Shown in pieces: positions 16,571-24,460 of a stretch of DNA of 35,457 nt. Source of the DNA: JAVBSC01 sp031547305 (lineage in GTDB: Bacteria > Desulfobacterota > Desulfovibrionia > Desulfovibrionales > Desulfovibrionaceae); NCBI GenBank assembly GCA_031547305.1, contig JAVBSC010000075.1, positions 1 to 35,457 of the forward strand, written 5' to 3'. Position numbers and translations under genes: made by a program. Below the pieces are notes generated by a model. That model saw only the letters and a program-made list of their open reading frames with translations. It was not told the origin of the DNA and searched no databases. Position 1 is the first letter of the stretch. Each line of letters begins with the position of its first letter.

Positions 16571-16882
16571 ATTATCCGGCGCCCTTAAGGGACGCTGCCC
16601 CCTCCCCGCCGGGAGTGCGTCTCCATGACTTCGCAATCATCGAACAGTATTCACTTTGGGCGAAGCCCGTCGGCTAGTTGCCGAATCTTCGGACAAAAGT
16701 GAGAGCGGCCAGAAGGGAGCACAGGAGCCCTTACCAGGAGGATTGGCTCCTTAGGCCGCACCGCTGGCGCGGTGGCGCCAGGAAGTTACGCGTGACGCGC
16801 GAAGTGGGCTTTGCTATTTTAGCGTCTATGCGGCCGGGGAGTGAAAAAAGCCGAGGCGGCGCCTTCCTCCAAAGGAAAAAAT
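16571..16882. other. Long structured leader before the NFACT gene
   Basis: There is no gene here. It contains a GC hairpin-like block (16591-16625), an inverted repeat TCACTTT (16651-16657) with AAAGTGA (16696-16702), and a purine-rich block with repeated GGAG. A GC palindrome follows near 16760-16785. Part of this resembles the spacer before the RNase R gene (24510-24577), suggesting a shared non-coding element. Confidence 0.4.
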
Positions 16883-18439
16883 ATGGACGCGCATGTGTTT
16901 CGCCTTCTGGGCGATGACCTAAAGCGGCTGCTTTACCGGGCCAGGGTTGAAAAGATTCACGCTCCGGCGGAGGATCTGCTGGTCCTGCGCGTTTTTTCAG
17001 GCGGGCTGAAGCGCAACCTGGCTTTGCGCTTTGGCCGCGCCTCCTGGCTGTACCTGGCCGGCAGTCCACCTCCTAACCCCGCCGCGCCCCCGGCCTGGGT
17101 GATGCGGCTGCGCAAGCACGCGCAGGGGCACAGGCTGGGAACGCTGAAAATGGACTGGGCCGGCCTGCGTCTGGCCCTCAGCCTGCCTGGAGCGCTGCTG
17201 GAGCCGCCCTTGTGGATGATTCTGGACCTGCGGGAAGGTCCTTCCTTAAGTTTGGAATTGCCGGAAGGTTTTGAATCATCAGTAGCCTGGCCGGATCCGG
17301 AAACGGCTCTGAAGAGCTTGCAAGAGGCGGATCAGGATTTGTGGCGGACCTTTCCGGCATTTACTCCGGCCATGCGTAAAACGCTCGCCAACATGGACAG
17401 CCTGGAAGCCAGGGCGCTGCTGCTGGATCTGGAGCTGGACGCGGAGCAAGGCAGGGGAACGCTTTACTTTTACGCCAGGGCAGGGCGGCCCCCCATGGTC
17501 AGCGCCTGGCCGTTGGCGGAGCGGGATTTGTCCCCCCTGCCTCTGCCGGCATCGGAATTGCCATATCTGGATGCTGTGAGCCTGGCGGCCGAGCCGGAAG
17601 TGCTGGCGACTCTGGGCCTAGCAGCCGAAAAAAGCGCCCTGGAGCCGCAAAAGACTCAAAGCAAGCGTCTGAAGCGCCTGAAAGCCAAATTAGACGAAGA
17701 GGAAGCCAGATTGACAGGCCTGCTGGCGGCACGGGAAACCGCCCGGCTTATTCAGGCGTCCCTATGGCGTTTTGATCCGGACGAAAAACTGGCTGAACTG
17801 GAGCTTAAGGGCGAAGCCGATCCGGAAGCCCCGCCCCTGCGACTCAAGCTGGATCCCCTGCTCTCGCTCAAAGAAAACATGGCCGCCATGTTCAAAAAAT
17901 CCGCCAGGGGGATTAGGGGGCTGAAAATCATTGAAGAACGGCGTAAACAAGTTCAGGCGGACGAAGCCGCCCTGGCCCTGGGACAAACCACCCCCCGGGC
18001 CAGGGCTCACACCCCCAAGGACAAAGAAACCGCGGCGCAAAGCCGGAGCTATGACCCACGGCTGGTGCAACGGTTTATATCCTCGGACGGTTTTGTCCTG
18101 CTGCGCGGCCGTAGCGCCCAAGGCAACCAGGCTCTGCTTAAAATGGCCTTGCCGCACGATCTCTGGCTGCACGCGGAAGACGGCCCCAGCGCCCATCTGA
18201 TCATCCGCCTGAGCCACGCGGCCCAGGAAGTGCCGGAACAAACCATGAACGAGGCCGGCATTCTGGTAGCCCTGAAAAGCCGCTACCGCGATGATTTGAA
18301 GGCCAGAATCATGTGCGCGCGGGTGGCGGATGTAAAATCCGTAAAAGGCGCCAAGGCCGGAACCGTCCAGGTCAGACGCGCCCTGCCGGGCCTGGTTGTC
18401 GCCGTTGCCGCCGACCTGGAAGCCAGATTGGCGCAATAA
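16883..18439 (+). CDS. NFACT-family protein (RqcH/Tae2-like)
   Basis: The 518-residue protein has the NFACT order: an N-terminal NFACT-N half with MRLRKHAQGHRL near residue 74, a central coiled-coil/helix-hairpin part (KRLKRLKAKLDEEEARL, then LDPLLSLKENMAAMFKK), and a C-terminal NFACT-R (DUF814) domain with RFISSDGFVLLRGRS and LPHDLWLHAEDGPSAHLII. Related RqcH proteins bind 50S subunits blocked by peptidyl-tRNA and add alanine tails. One oddity: where RqcH has an Asp-Arg pair after LRKH, this protein reads WAGLRL, so the Asp is not evident and tailing activity is uncertain. ATG 16883 follows AAAGGA; the same frame is open to GTG 16841 but without a ribosome site. The epimerase promoter overlaps its end. 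Confidence 0.85.
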   Translation: MDAHVFRLLGDDLKRLLYRARVEKIHAPAEDLLVLRVFSGGLKRNLALRFGRASWLYLAGSPPPNPAAPPAWVMRLRKHAQGHRLGTLKMDWAGLRLALSLPGALLEPPLWMILDLREGPSLSLELPEGFESSVAWPDPETALKSLQEADQDLWRTFPAFTPAMRKTLANMDSLEARALLLDLELDAEQGRGTLYFYARAGRPPMVSAWPLAERDLSPLPLPASELPYLDAVSLAAEPEVLATLGLAAEKSALEPQKTQSKRLKRLKAKLDEEEARLTGLLAARETARLIQASLWRFDPDEKLAELELKGEADPEAPPLRLKLDPLLSLKENMAAMFKKSARGIRGLKIIEERRKQVQADEAALALGQTTPRARAHTPKDKETAAQSRSYDPRLVQRFISSDGFVLLRGRSAQGNQALLKMALPHDLWLHAEDGPSAHLIIRLSHAAQEVPEQTMNEAGILVALKSRYRDDLKARIMCARVADVKSVKGAKAGTVQVRRALPGLVVAVAADLEARLAQ

Positions 18440-18456
18440 TTTAATTATGCTATACT
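18428..18456 (+). promoter_or_regulatory. Promoter of the epimerase gene
   Basis: TTGGCG at 18428-18433 and TATACT at 18451-18456 are 17 bases apart. Transcription would start near 18463, giving a 30-base leader with AAAGGAG before the ATG. The -35 lies inside the end of the NFACT gene. Confidence 0.65.
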
Positions 18457-18492
18457 TACAGGCAGCCCGTACAAATTCATAAAGGAGTCCTC

Positions 18493-19500
18493 ATGCATGT
18501 TCTGGTCACCGGCGCGGCCGGTTTTATAGGCTTTCATCTCAGCCGGCGGTTGCTCAAAGACGGGCACAGCGTGGTTGGTTTGGACAATCTTAATGATTAT
18601 TATTCAGTGGAACTTAAGGAAGCGCGCCTGGAAATATTAAATAAGGAAAAGGGCTTTCACTTTGCCAAGCTGGATCTGGCCGACTCTGAGGCCATGGGGG
18701 AACTTTTCGCCCAAGCAGGCTTCAGCCATGTGATCAACCTGGCGGCTCAAGCCGGGGTGCGCTACAGCCTAAAAAACCCCATGTCCTACGTTCAGTCCAA
18801 CCTGGTGGGATTTGCCAATATTTTGGAAGGTTGCCGGCATAACAAGGTTGAGCATCTGGTGTTCGCATCCTCCAGTTCAGTATACGGCCTGAACAGCCGG
18901 ATGCCCTTCAGCGTGCACGACAACGTGGACCATCCGGTCAGCCTGTACGCGGCCAGCAAAAAAAGCAATGAACTGATGGCCCACTGCTACAGCCATCTGT
19001 ATAATCTACCCTGCACCGGCCTGCGCTTTTTTACCGTCTACGGCCCCTGGGGCAGGCCGGACATGGCGTTATTCCTGTTCACCAGGTCCATCCTGCGTGG
19101 ACAGCCCATAGACGTGTTCAACCAGGGCAAGATGCTGCGTGACTTCACTTACATAGACGACATCGTGGAGGGCGTTGTCCGGGTCTGCGCCAGGCCTGCC
19201 GGACCAAACCCAGCCTGGGATTCCGAAAGCCCTGACCCGGCGAGCAGTCCCTCGCCCTATGCCGTATATAACATCGGCAACAATAACGCCGTCAGCCTGG
19301 AAGACTTCATACACACCCTGGAAGATGTGCTGGGCAAAAAAGCTCAGTGGAATCTACTGCCCATGCAACCCGGCGACGTGCGGGCCACTTACGCGGACAT
19401 TGAAGATCTTAGGGCCGCCGTTGATTTTGCCCCACGCACGGCCCTGAAAGAAGGCATATCCCGCTTTGTGGAGTGGTATCGGGGATACTACAGGGAATAG
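18493..19500 (+). CDS. NAD-dependent epimerase, probable UDP-glucuronate 4-epimerase
   Basis: An extended-SDR sugar-nucleotide enzyme of 335 residues. GAAGFIG near residue 8 binds NAD, LDNLNDYY follows the second strand, and the catalytic set is SSSSVYG plus YAASK. RFFTVYGPWGRPDMALFLFT and FNQGKMLRDFTYIDDI are strongly characteristic of UDP-glucuronate 4-epimerases (CapI type), which make UDP-galacturonate for surface polysaccharides. No other polysaccharide gene is adjacent, although hldA 2.7 kb away also serves the cell envelope. AAAGGAG gives a strong ribosome site. Confidence 0.9.
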   Translation: MHVLVTGAAGFIGFHLSRRLLKDGHSVVGLDNLNDYYSVELKEARLEILNKEKGFHFAKLDLADSEAMGELFAQAGFSHVINLAAQAGVRYSLKNPMSYVQSNLVGFANILEGCRHNKVEHLVFASSSSVYGLNSRMPFSVHDNVDHPVSLYAASKKSNELMAHCYSHLYNLPCTGLRFFTVYGPWGRPDMALFLFTRSILRGQPIDVFNQGKMLRDFTYIDDIVEGVVRVCARPAGPNPAWDSESPDPASSPSPYAVYNIGNNNAVSLEDFIHTLEDVLGKKAQWNLLPMQPGDVRATYADIEDLRAAVDFAPRTALKEGISRFVEWYRGYYRE

Positions 19501-19568
19501 CCCCTCCCTCCGCACAATGCCGCGCCTTCCATAAAAAGCGCCTTGCAAAAAAGTAAGCGGCAGTCCGA

Positions 19569-19584
19569 TGTTTCACGTGAAACT
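19569..19584. other. parS centromere site 1
   Basis: TGTTTCACGTGAAACT matches the conserved bacterial chromosomal parS palindrome at 15 of 16 positions (the last base is usually A). ParB binds and spreads from such sites. It lies about 100 bases upstream of parA, just before the parA promoter. Confidence 0.93.
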
Positions 19585-19598
19585 TGAACTTTTTTGCG

Positions 19599-19627
19599 TT
19601 GACAATTTTGCGCGGACTGAAGTAAAC
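19599..19627 (+). promoter_or_regulatory. parA promoter candidate between two parS sites
   Basis: TTGACA at 19599-19604 is followed by GTAAAC at 19622-19627 after 17 bases. The -35 is perfect and the -10 poor. It lies between the two parS copies, so ParB bound there could repress or modulate parA. Confidence 0.5.
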
Positions 19628-19638
19628 AGACAACGGTT

Positions 19639-19654
19639 TGTTTCATGTGAAACA
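19639..19654. other. parS centromere site 2
   Basis: TGTTTCATGTGAAACA matches the parS consensus with one centre change (C to T). It lies 30 bases before the parA start, probably inside the parA leader, and 70 bases from the first copy. Confidence 0.9.
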
Positions 19655-19683
19655 GGGCCGCTGGCCGCAAAAAAGGACTTAAC

Positions 19684-20466
19684 GTGGCAAGAATAATAGC
19701 AATCGCCAATCAGAAAGGGGGCGTGGGCAAAACGACCACGGCCATCAACCTGGCGGCCTCGCTCGCGGTAATGGAAAAAAAAGTTCTTTTGGTGGACTGC
19801 GATCCGCAAGCCAACAGCAGCAGTGGGCTGGGCCTGGAGCCCAAAGAAATCACCAACCATCTTTATTCCGTCTTTTTTCACCCGGAGCGCGCCCTGGAAG
19901 CTGTCCACAAGCTGGCCGGAGACTATTTGTCGATAATTCCGTCCAATACGGATTTGGTAGCCGTAGAGCTGGAGTTGGTGGACAAAATCGGCCGGGAATT
20001 TTTTCTGGATGACTTGCTTAAAGTGCTGGCGCCGCGCTATGAATATATCCTACTGGACTGTCCGCCTTCCCTGGGCTTGATTACCCTGAACGCGCTGTGC
20101 GCGGCCAAAGAACTTTTAATTCCCCTGCAGTGCGAATTTTTTGCGCTGGAAGGCATAGTCAAGCTCCTGCAAACCTATGAACTGGTCAAAAAGCGCCTGA
20201 ACCCCAAGCTCAATCTCTTAGGGGTGGTCCTGACCATGTTTGACGTGCGCAACAAACTGGCCCGCCAGGTAAAAAACGAAGTGCGCAAATGCCTACCGGA
20301 TTATCTGTTTGAAACCGTGGTCCCGCGCAATGTGCGGGTATCTGAAGCCCCCAGCCACGGCAAATCCATAATCCACTACGATATAAAATCCAAGGGCGCG
20401 GATGCTTACCTGGCTCTGGCCAAGGAAGTGGTGCTGCGCCGGCCGCGCCGGGACGCGGAAAAGTAA
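19684..20466 (+). CDS. parA: Chromosome-partitioning ATPase ParA (Soj)
   Basis: A 260-residue deviant-Walker ATPase that moves ParB-parS complexes to segregate chromosomes. The P-loop KGGVGKTT is at residues 11-18 with the signature Lys, followed by LLVDCDPQANSSSGLG and LDCPPSLGLITLNAL. The short N-terminus without a DNA-binding domain marks the chromosomal Soj type. Translation starts at GTG 19684, with AAGGAC just upstream. Two parS sites lie immediately upstream. Unusually, parB is not next: a minus-strand gene of about 430 bases lies between them. Confidence 0.95.
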   Translation: MARIIAIANQKGGVGKTTTAINLAASLAVMEKKVLLVDCDPQANSSSGLGLEPKEITNHLYSVFFHPERALEAVHKLAGDYLSIIPSNTDLVAVELELVDKIGREFFLDDLLKVLAPRYEYILLDCPPSLGLITLNALCAAKELLIPLQCEFFALEGIVKLLQTYELVKKRLNPKLNLLGVVLTMFDVRNKLARQVKNEVRKCLPDYLFETVVPRNVRVSEAPSHGKSIIHYDIKSKGADAYLALAKEVVLRRPRRDAEK

Positions 20467-20511
20467 TTTTTGCAAAAATGGAAAAGACCGGTTCCGCACG
20501 CGCCTCTGCGG

Positions 20512-20534
20512 CTGGCGGCGGTTCCCGCTGCCAG
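20512..20534. terminator. GC hairpin between convergent parA and small gene
   Basis: Arms 20512-20521 and 20525-20534 pair over ten positions with one G-T wobble and a three-base loop. There is no T tract. It lies between convergent genes and may end either message. Confidence 0.35.
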
Positions 20535-20566
20535 AGCCGATAAGGATGTTGACCGTCCGGCAAAGC

Positions 20567-20992
20567 TCAGCGGCAGGCGCAGCCGGGCCCGGCCGGGCTG
20601 AACTCAAAGCAGACGTGATCTTTGAAATGTTTTTTGCGCACCGTGGCCTGGCAGGTCAGGCACTCAAACACCGCCAGCCCGCCGAGTTGGGCGGACTTCA
20701 AGCGAAACAGCCTGGGTTCGTCCGCCTGCCAGTCAACGCTTTTAGAACCGCAGCCAAGGCATTGCACCTCGGCATTAAATGGATACTTGAAGTCCCAGTA
20801 TTCGCGGAACTCTCGCCATTGCTCCAAGGGCTCCGGAGCCGGAGGGCGGGGGCAAAGCTCTTCAAGCGCCAAATTCAGAACAGGAAGCACCCCGCCCTGG
20901 GCCTTCCGCCAAAGTTCCGCGCTGAGCACCACGGAATGCAGTTGACCGTCTTTGTCATAAAGTTGCAGCAGATGTTCGGACTTTTCAGGCAT
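20567..20992 (-). CDS. Small Cys-rich protein inserted between parA and parB
   Basis: A 141-residue protein that I do not recognise. ATG 20992 was chosen because GAGG lies five bases upstream; a GTG at 21061 in the same frame has GGAG almost touching it and is less likely. The N-terminal half reads MPEKSEHLLQLYDKDGQLHSVVLSAELW. The C-terminal half has paired cysteines, CLGCG and CLTC, separated by about 35 residues, a likely zinc-ribbon arrangement. A final CACR lies at the C-terminus. There is no signal peptide. It is convergent with parA and divergent from parB, so it has its own promoter. The zinc site is inference from spacing. Confidence 0.72.
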   Translation of the reverse strand: MPEKSEHLLQLYDKDGQLHSVVLSAELWRKAQGGVLPVLNLALEELCPRPPAPEPLEQWREFREYWDFKYPFNAEVQCLGCGSKSVDWQADEPRLFRLKSAQLGGLAVFECLTCQATVRKKHFKDHVCFEFSPAGPGCACR

Positions 20993-21121
20993 GCGGGCCT
21001 CGTTGCTGGTTTGTTTTTTGAATGGGCCCGCCCCCCTCAAATTCCCCTGGCAGGGATTCACTCTCCTGTCCCGCCATCATCGGCCACACTTTACTGCGCG
21101 AAGGCTGGCCGTGATGTGGGC

Positions 21122-21144
21122 GGCATGGGGCTCCGCCCCTTGCC
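21122..21144. repeat. GC-rich hairpin before parB (GGGGCTCC-type)
   Basis: GGCATGGGGC (21122-21131) pairs with GCCCCTTGCC (21135-21144) with one mismatch and loop TCC. The core GGGGCTCCGCCCC resembles the hairpin after queA (GGGGCTCCACCCC). It sits in the 272-base divergent spacer before parB, in which I see no other clear signal. Confidence 0.45.
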
Positions 21145-21264
21145 GGATGGGGTTGGGGAAGCGGAGCCTCCTCAAAGAATACACCCTACTGTCCTTTATT
21201 TTTTTAGGTAAAGCCAGGAAAAAATCGGGAACGGCTGCAATGCCGGTCCGGGAGTGGAATCAGA

Positions 21265-22185
21265 ATGAGTATGAAGCAAAAAGGCCTGGGCCGGGGATTG
21301 GACGTTTTATTCAAAGGCGGACGGGAATTGGAGCAGGAAACCGAGCCCCAGAAGCTGCCCCTGGCGGCCTTGCTGCCCAATCCGGCCCAGCCCAGACGGC
21401 ATTTCGCCGAAGGGGCGCTGGAGGATCTGGCCGCCTCCATCCGTAGCCAGGGGGTGCTTCAGCCTATCCTGGTGCGGCCCGTGGGCGGCTCCATTCCACC
21501 GCGCTACGAAATAGTCGCCGGGGAACGGCGCTGGCGCGCGGCCAAAATAGCCGGCCTTGTTGAAATTCCGGCCCTGGTGCGCGAACTCAGCGATCAGGAA
21601 ACCCTGGCTGTTGCCCTGATAGAAAACCTGCAGCGTGAAGGCCTGAACCCTTTGGAAGAGGCCAGGGGTTTTTTGCAGCTTAAGGAACAGTTTGGCCTGA
21701 GCCAGGAAGACCTGGCCCAGAAGCTCGGAAAAAGCCGGTCCTCCATTGCCAACAGCTTGCGTTTGATGAATCTTTCCGAAACCGCCCGGCAGGATCTGGC
21801 CCTTGGACGCCTGAGCGCCGGGCATGCCAGAGCGCTGCTGGCCGTGCCGGATCCGGAGGATCAGGAAAGCCTGCGCCAGAAAATAGTCGCCGAGGGACTT
21901 TCCGTGCGCGATGCGGAAGCGCTGGCGGCCTCCTTCAAAGAAAGCCGCCCGAGCGGAGAAGAGGCGGAGTTTGCCGGGCCGGAGAAAAAACATTCCCAGC
22001 CGGGCAAACCCAAACCGCAAAGCGCTTTGCTGATGGACTGGCAGGACAAAGTAAATCAAGCGACCGGTATTACAGTAAAAATAAGTGGAAAAGAAACAAA
22101 GGGCCGCATCAGCCTTTGCTACGCTAGCAAAGAAGAGTTTCTCCGGCTTCTGAGCCGGCTCGGAGTGGAAGGAGTTGCCCGGTGA
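21265..22185 (+). CDS. parB: Chromosome-partitioning protein ParB (Spo0J)
   Basis: A 306-residue parS-binding CTPase. The N-terminal ParA-activating peptide KGLGRGLDVLF is followed by the CTP-binding boxes (GVLQPILVR, then the conserved GERRWRAAK) and ENLQREGLNPLEEA. The helix-turn-helix reads SQEDLAQKLGKSRSSIANSLRL. The last 40 residues (KVNQATGITVKIS) form the dimerisation domain, reached through a charged linker. GGAG lies ten bases before the ATG at 21265; the ATG two codons later is possible. The next gene, hldA, overlaps by four bases (GTGA), so the two are co-translated. The matching parS sites are 1.6 kb upstream. Confidence 0.95.
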   Translation: MSMKQKGLGRGLDVLFKGGRELEQETEPQKLPLAALLPNPAQPRRHFAEGALEDLAASIRSQGVLQPILVRPVGGSIPPRYEIVAGERRWRAAKIAGLVEIPALVRELSDQETLAVALIENLQREGLNPLEEARGFLQLKEQFGLSQEDLAQKLGKSRSSIANSLRLMNLSETARQDLALGRLSAGHARALLAVPDPEDQESLRQKIVAEGLSVRDAEALAASFKESRPSGEEAEFAGPEKKHSQPGKPKPQSALLMDWQDKVNQATGITVKISGKETKGRISLCYASKEEFLRLLSRLGVEGVAR

Positions 22186-23204
22186 ACGGCGAATTCAACA
22201 TTTCGCGCCTTCAGTCCCGGGTGGAGGCACTCAGTAGAGGCAGGGTTCTAATTGTGGGTGATGCGCTTTTGGATGAATATCTGCTTGGCGATGCTTCGCG
22301 CATTTCACCGGAAGCGCCGGTCCCGGTGGTGCTTGTTGAGGAAAAACGCTTTTTTGCGGGCGGGGCCGGCAACGTGGCCAGAAACATCAAGGCGCTGGGC
22401 GGGGACGCCAGGCTGATCGCCTGCGTGGGCGACGACCAGGACAGCGTCAAATTGCGTTCCGTTCTGGCAGAGGAAAAAGTGGATTGCGCCCTGCTGACCG
22501 TCCCGGGCCGGCCCACCACGGTCAAAACCAGAGTGGTGGCCAGGCAGCAGCAAATGCTGCGCATCGACCGTGAAGATGCCAGCCCCCTGCAAGGCGAAGC
22601 TCAAAGCGGGCTTATGGCGGAGGTGGAACGCGCGCTTCCGGACTTTGACGTTGTTGTCGTTTCCGATTACGGCAAAGGCGTAGTCACACAATCTTTCATG
22701 GACGGCCTCAAAATTCTTTGCGCCAACAGCCGGCATTTTCCGCGTATTCTGGTGGATCCCAAATCCCCCAATTTTCCGTCTTATGCCGGAGCGTTCCTGC
22801 TCACCCCCAACGCCAAGGAAAGCAGCGAAGCGGCCGGCCTGCCAGCCGGGACCGACGCGGAAATAGTAAAGGCCGGCCAAACCATTCTGGAAAAGCTGCA
22901 AATCCGGCATCTTCTTTCCACCCTCGGGCCCAGAGGCATGGCCCTGTTCCTGAGCCGCGACGAAATCTGGCATATCCCCACCACCGCCCGCAAGGTTTAT
23001 GACGTGACCGGCGCGGGGGACACGGTCATAGCCACCACCGCCCTGGCCCTGGCCGCTGGCCTGGATCTTATGGACGCCTGCGTCCTGGCTAACTACGCAG
23101 CGGGCATTGTTGTTGGCGAACCAGGAGCCGCCACCGCTTCCGGGCGGCAACTTCTGCTGGCCATCTCATCCCTGGAGCCGCCACACATCAAACGCTGGAT
23201 TTGA
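22182..23204 (+). CDS. hldA: D-glycero-beta-D-manno-heptose-7-phosphate kinase (HldA/RfaE1)
   Basis: A PfkB-family kinase of 340 residues that phosphorylates heptose-7-phosphate at C1 for lipopolysaccharide core heptose. Diagnostic stretches are VGDALLDEYLLGDASRISPEAPVP, GGAGNVARNIKALGG, KTRVVARQQQMLRIDRE, SDYGKGVVT and the catalytic VTGAGDTV. It is the kinase alone; the adenylyltransferase domain found in fused HldE is absent, so a separate HldC is expected elsewhere. It starts at GTG 22182 inside the parB stop, with GGAAGGAG seven bases before. It implies a heptose-containing outer membrane. Confidence 0.93.
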   Translation: MNGEFNISRLQSRVEALSRGRVLIVGDALLDEYLLGDASRISPEAPVPVVLVEEKRFFAGGAGNVARNIKALGGDARLIACVGDDQDSVKLRSVLAEEKVDCALLTVPGRPTTVKTRVVARQQQMLRIDREDASPLQGEAQSGLMAEVERALPDFDVVVVSDYGKGVVTQSFMDGLKILCANSRHFPRILVDPKSPNFPSYAGAFLLTPNAKESSEAAGLPAGTDAEIVKAGQTILEKLQIRHLLSTLGPRGMALFLSRDEIWHIPTTARKVYDVTGAGDTVIATTALALAAGLDLMDACVLANYAAGIVVGEPGAATASGRQLLLAISSLEPPHIKRWI

Positions 23205-23314
23205 CGGCGATTCGCTCACCACCAAAACACCCGCCTTGACGAGCCCCGGACCTTGGTGCAAGGTTATTCGGCTTGGGAATTTAAAGTGACATTTTACAAA
23301 TACAAAACGTGTAC

Positions 23315-23349
23315 TTCAGCCTGATTTTAAATAAAAATATAAGTAAGCC
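23315..23349 (+). promoter_or_regulatory. rsmD promoter with -10 six bases from the ATG
   Basis: TATAAG at 23338-23343 lies 17 bases after TTCAGC (23315-23320). The expected start point coincides with the ATG at 23350 and no Shine-Dalgarno sequence is present, so the message may be leaderless. Confidence 0.5.
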
Positions 23350-23922
23350 ATGCGAATAATAGCGGGAGAATTCAGGGGCAGGACATTGCGGACCGGTGAA
23401 GGCCCCGGTTACCGGCCGGCCATGGCCAAGGTACGCGGGGCCTTGTTCTCCATGTTGGAGGCGCGGGGCCTGCTGGAACCCGGCTGCCGGGTATTGGATC
23501 TTTTTGCCGGGAGCGGCAGTCTGGGGTTTGAAGCCCTGAGCCGTGGGGCTGGATTCGCCTGCTTTGTGGAATCCTCCGCCCCGGCGGCCGCGATTATCCG
23601 CAAAAATGTGGAACTGCTGGGCCTGGATGCCTCACGGGCGCTGATCCTGGGCGAGGAAAGCGGCAAGATGTTGGGACGCGGGCCGGATCTGCCCTATGAT
23701 CTGGTGTTCATTGACCCGCCGTACAACCAGAAACTTCTGGCACCCACCCTGTCCCGGCTGATGCAACGGGGTTGGCTTGCGGCCGGCGGCTGCATCAATG
23801 CGGACGTGGAGGCCCGGCTGCGCTTTGATCCGGCCACGGCGCACCCGGAACTGGAAGTCATTGCGGACAGGGCCTACGGCCAGACCAGGGTGGTCTTATG
23901 GACGAGAGCAAACATAAAGTAG
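23350..23922 (+). CDS. rsmD: 16S rRNA (guanine(966)-N2)-methyltransferase RsmD
   Basis: A 190-residue SAM-dependent methyltransferase that modifies G966 of 16S rRNA. It opens with the family start MRIIAGEFRGRTL and shows YRPAMAKVRGALFSML, the SAM loop VLDLFAGSGSLGFEALSRGA, and the catalytic DPPY in LVFIDPPYNQ. The family usually has RPTxxRVREALFN; here it is RPAMAKVRGALFS, a mild divergence. There is no ribosome site before the ATG. The last 25 bases overlap the start of coaD, a gene pair common in bacteria. Confidence 0.93.
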   Translation: MRIIAGEFRGRTLRTGEGPGYRPAMAKVRGALFSMLEARGLLEPGCRVLDLFAGSGSLGFEALSRGAGFACFVESSAPAAAIIRKNVELLGLDASRALILGEESGKMLGRGPDLPYDLVFIDPPYNQKLLAPTLSRLMQRGWLAAGGCINADVEARLRFDPATAHPELEVIADRAYGQTRVVLWTRANIK

Positions 23923-24413
23923 CGGTTTATCCAGGCACCTTCGATCCCCTGACCAACGGGCATGTCAGCCTGATCCGCAGGGGCTGCGAGGTCTTTGAGC
24001 AGCTTATCGTGGCCGTGGCCAATGATACCCCCAAAACTCCGCTTTTCACCATTGAAGAACGGGTGGACATGGCCCGCAAGATCTTTGCGGATCAACCGCA
24101 GGTGCTGGTGGAGCCGTTTTCCGGCCTGTTGGTGGACTACGTGGAACGCCGGGGCTGTAGGGTAATCCTGCGCGGTTTGCGCGCCGTATCCGACTTTGAA
24201 TACGAATTCCAAATGGCCCTGATGAACCGCAAAATGAAACGGCATATCCAGACCGTGTTTATGATGACCGACTATCAGTGGCTGTTCATCAGCTCCACTA
24301 TCGTCAAGGCAGCCGCCCAACTGGGCGGAGACATCAAAGGCGTGGTGCCGGAAGAAGTCTACCGCCGCCTGCGGGAGAAATACGGCTACCCCTACCCGCT
24401 CAACGAAAATTAA
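23898..24413 (+). CDS. coaD: Phosphopantetheine adenylyltransferase
   Basis: CoaD makes dephospho-CoA from ATP and 4'-phosphopantetheine. The 171-residue protein has the nucleotidyltransferase motif TFDPLTNGH at residues 14-22, LRGLRAVSDFEYEFQMALMNRKM and the second active-site motif ISSTIVKAA. It overlaps rsmD by 25 bases, so translation is coupled. With coaBC and panC, three CoA-pathway genes occur in this window at separate loci. A GC-rich hairpin follows the stop. Confidence 0.95.
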   Translation: MDESKHKVAVYPGTFDPLTNGHVSLIRRGCEVFEQLIVAVANDTPKTPLFTIEERVDMARKIFADQPQVLVEPFSGLLVDYVERRGCRVILRGLRAVSDFEYEFQMALMNRKMKRHIQTVFMMTDYQWLFISSTIVKAAAQLGGDIKGVVPEEVYRRLREKYGYPYPLNEN

Positions 24414-24430
24414 TTGAGAATACGTCTGGT

Positions 24431-24460
24431 GGCATGGGGGGACACCGCCCCCCCCATGCC
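24431..24460. repeat. GC-rich hairpin after coaD
   Basis: GGCATGGGGGG (24431-24441) pairs perfectly with CCCCCCATGCC (24450-24460). It starts 18 bases after the coaD stop with no T tract. It seems to belong with the other G-run/C-run intergenic hairpins in the window. Confidence 0.5.

Noticed and set aside
20402..21211. Long plus-strand frame between parA and parB
   Set aside because: It overlaps the end of parA and the minus-strand Cys-rich gene; its translation is unlike a folded protein, whereas the minus-strand product has paired CxxC motifs.
23205..23349. Copy of the TCAC...AAAGTGA element before rsmD
   Set aside because: CTCAC and AAAGTGA occur but the spacing is about 72 bases and the following GCGG-CAG-GGAG string is absent.
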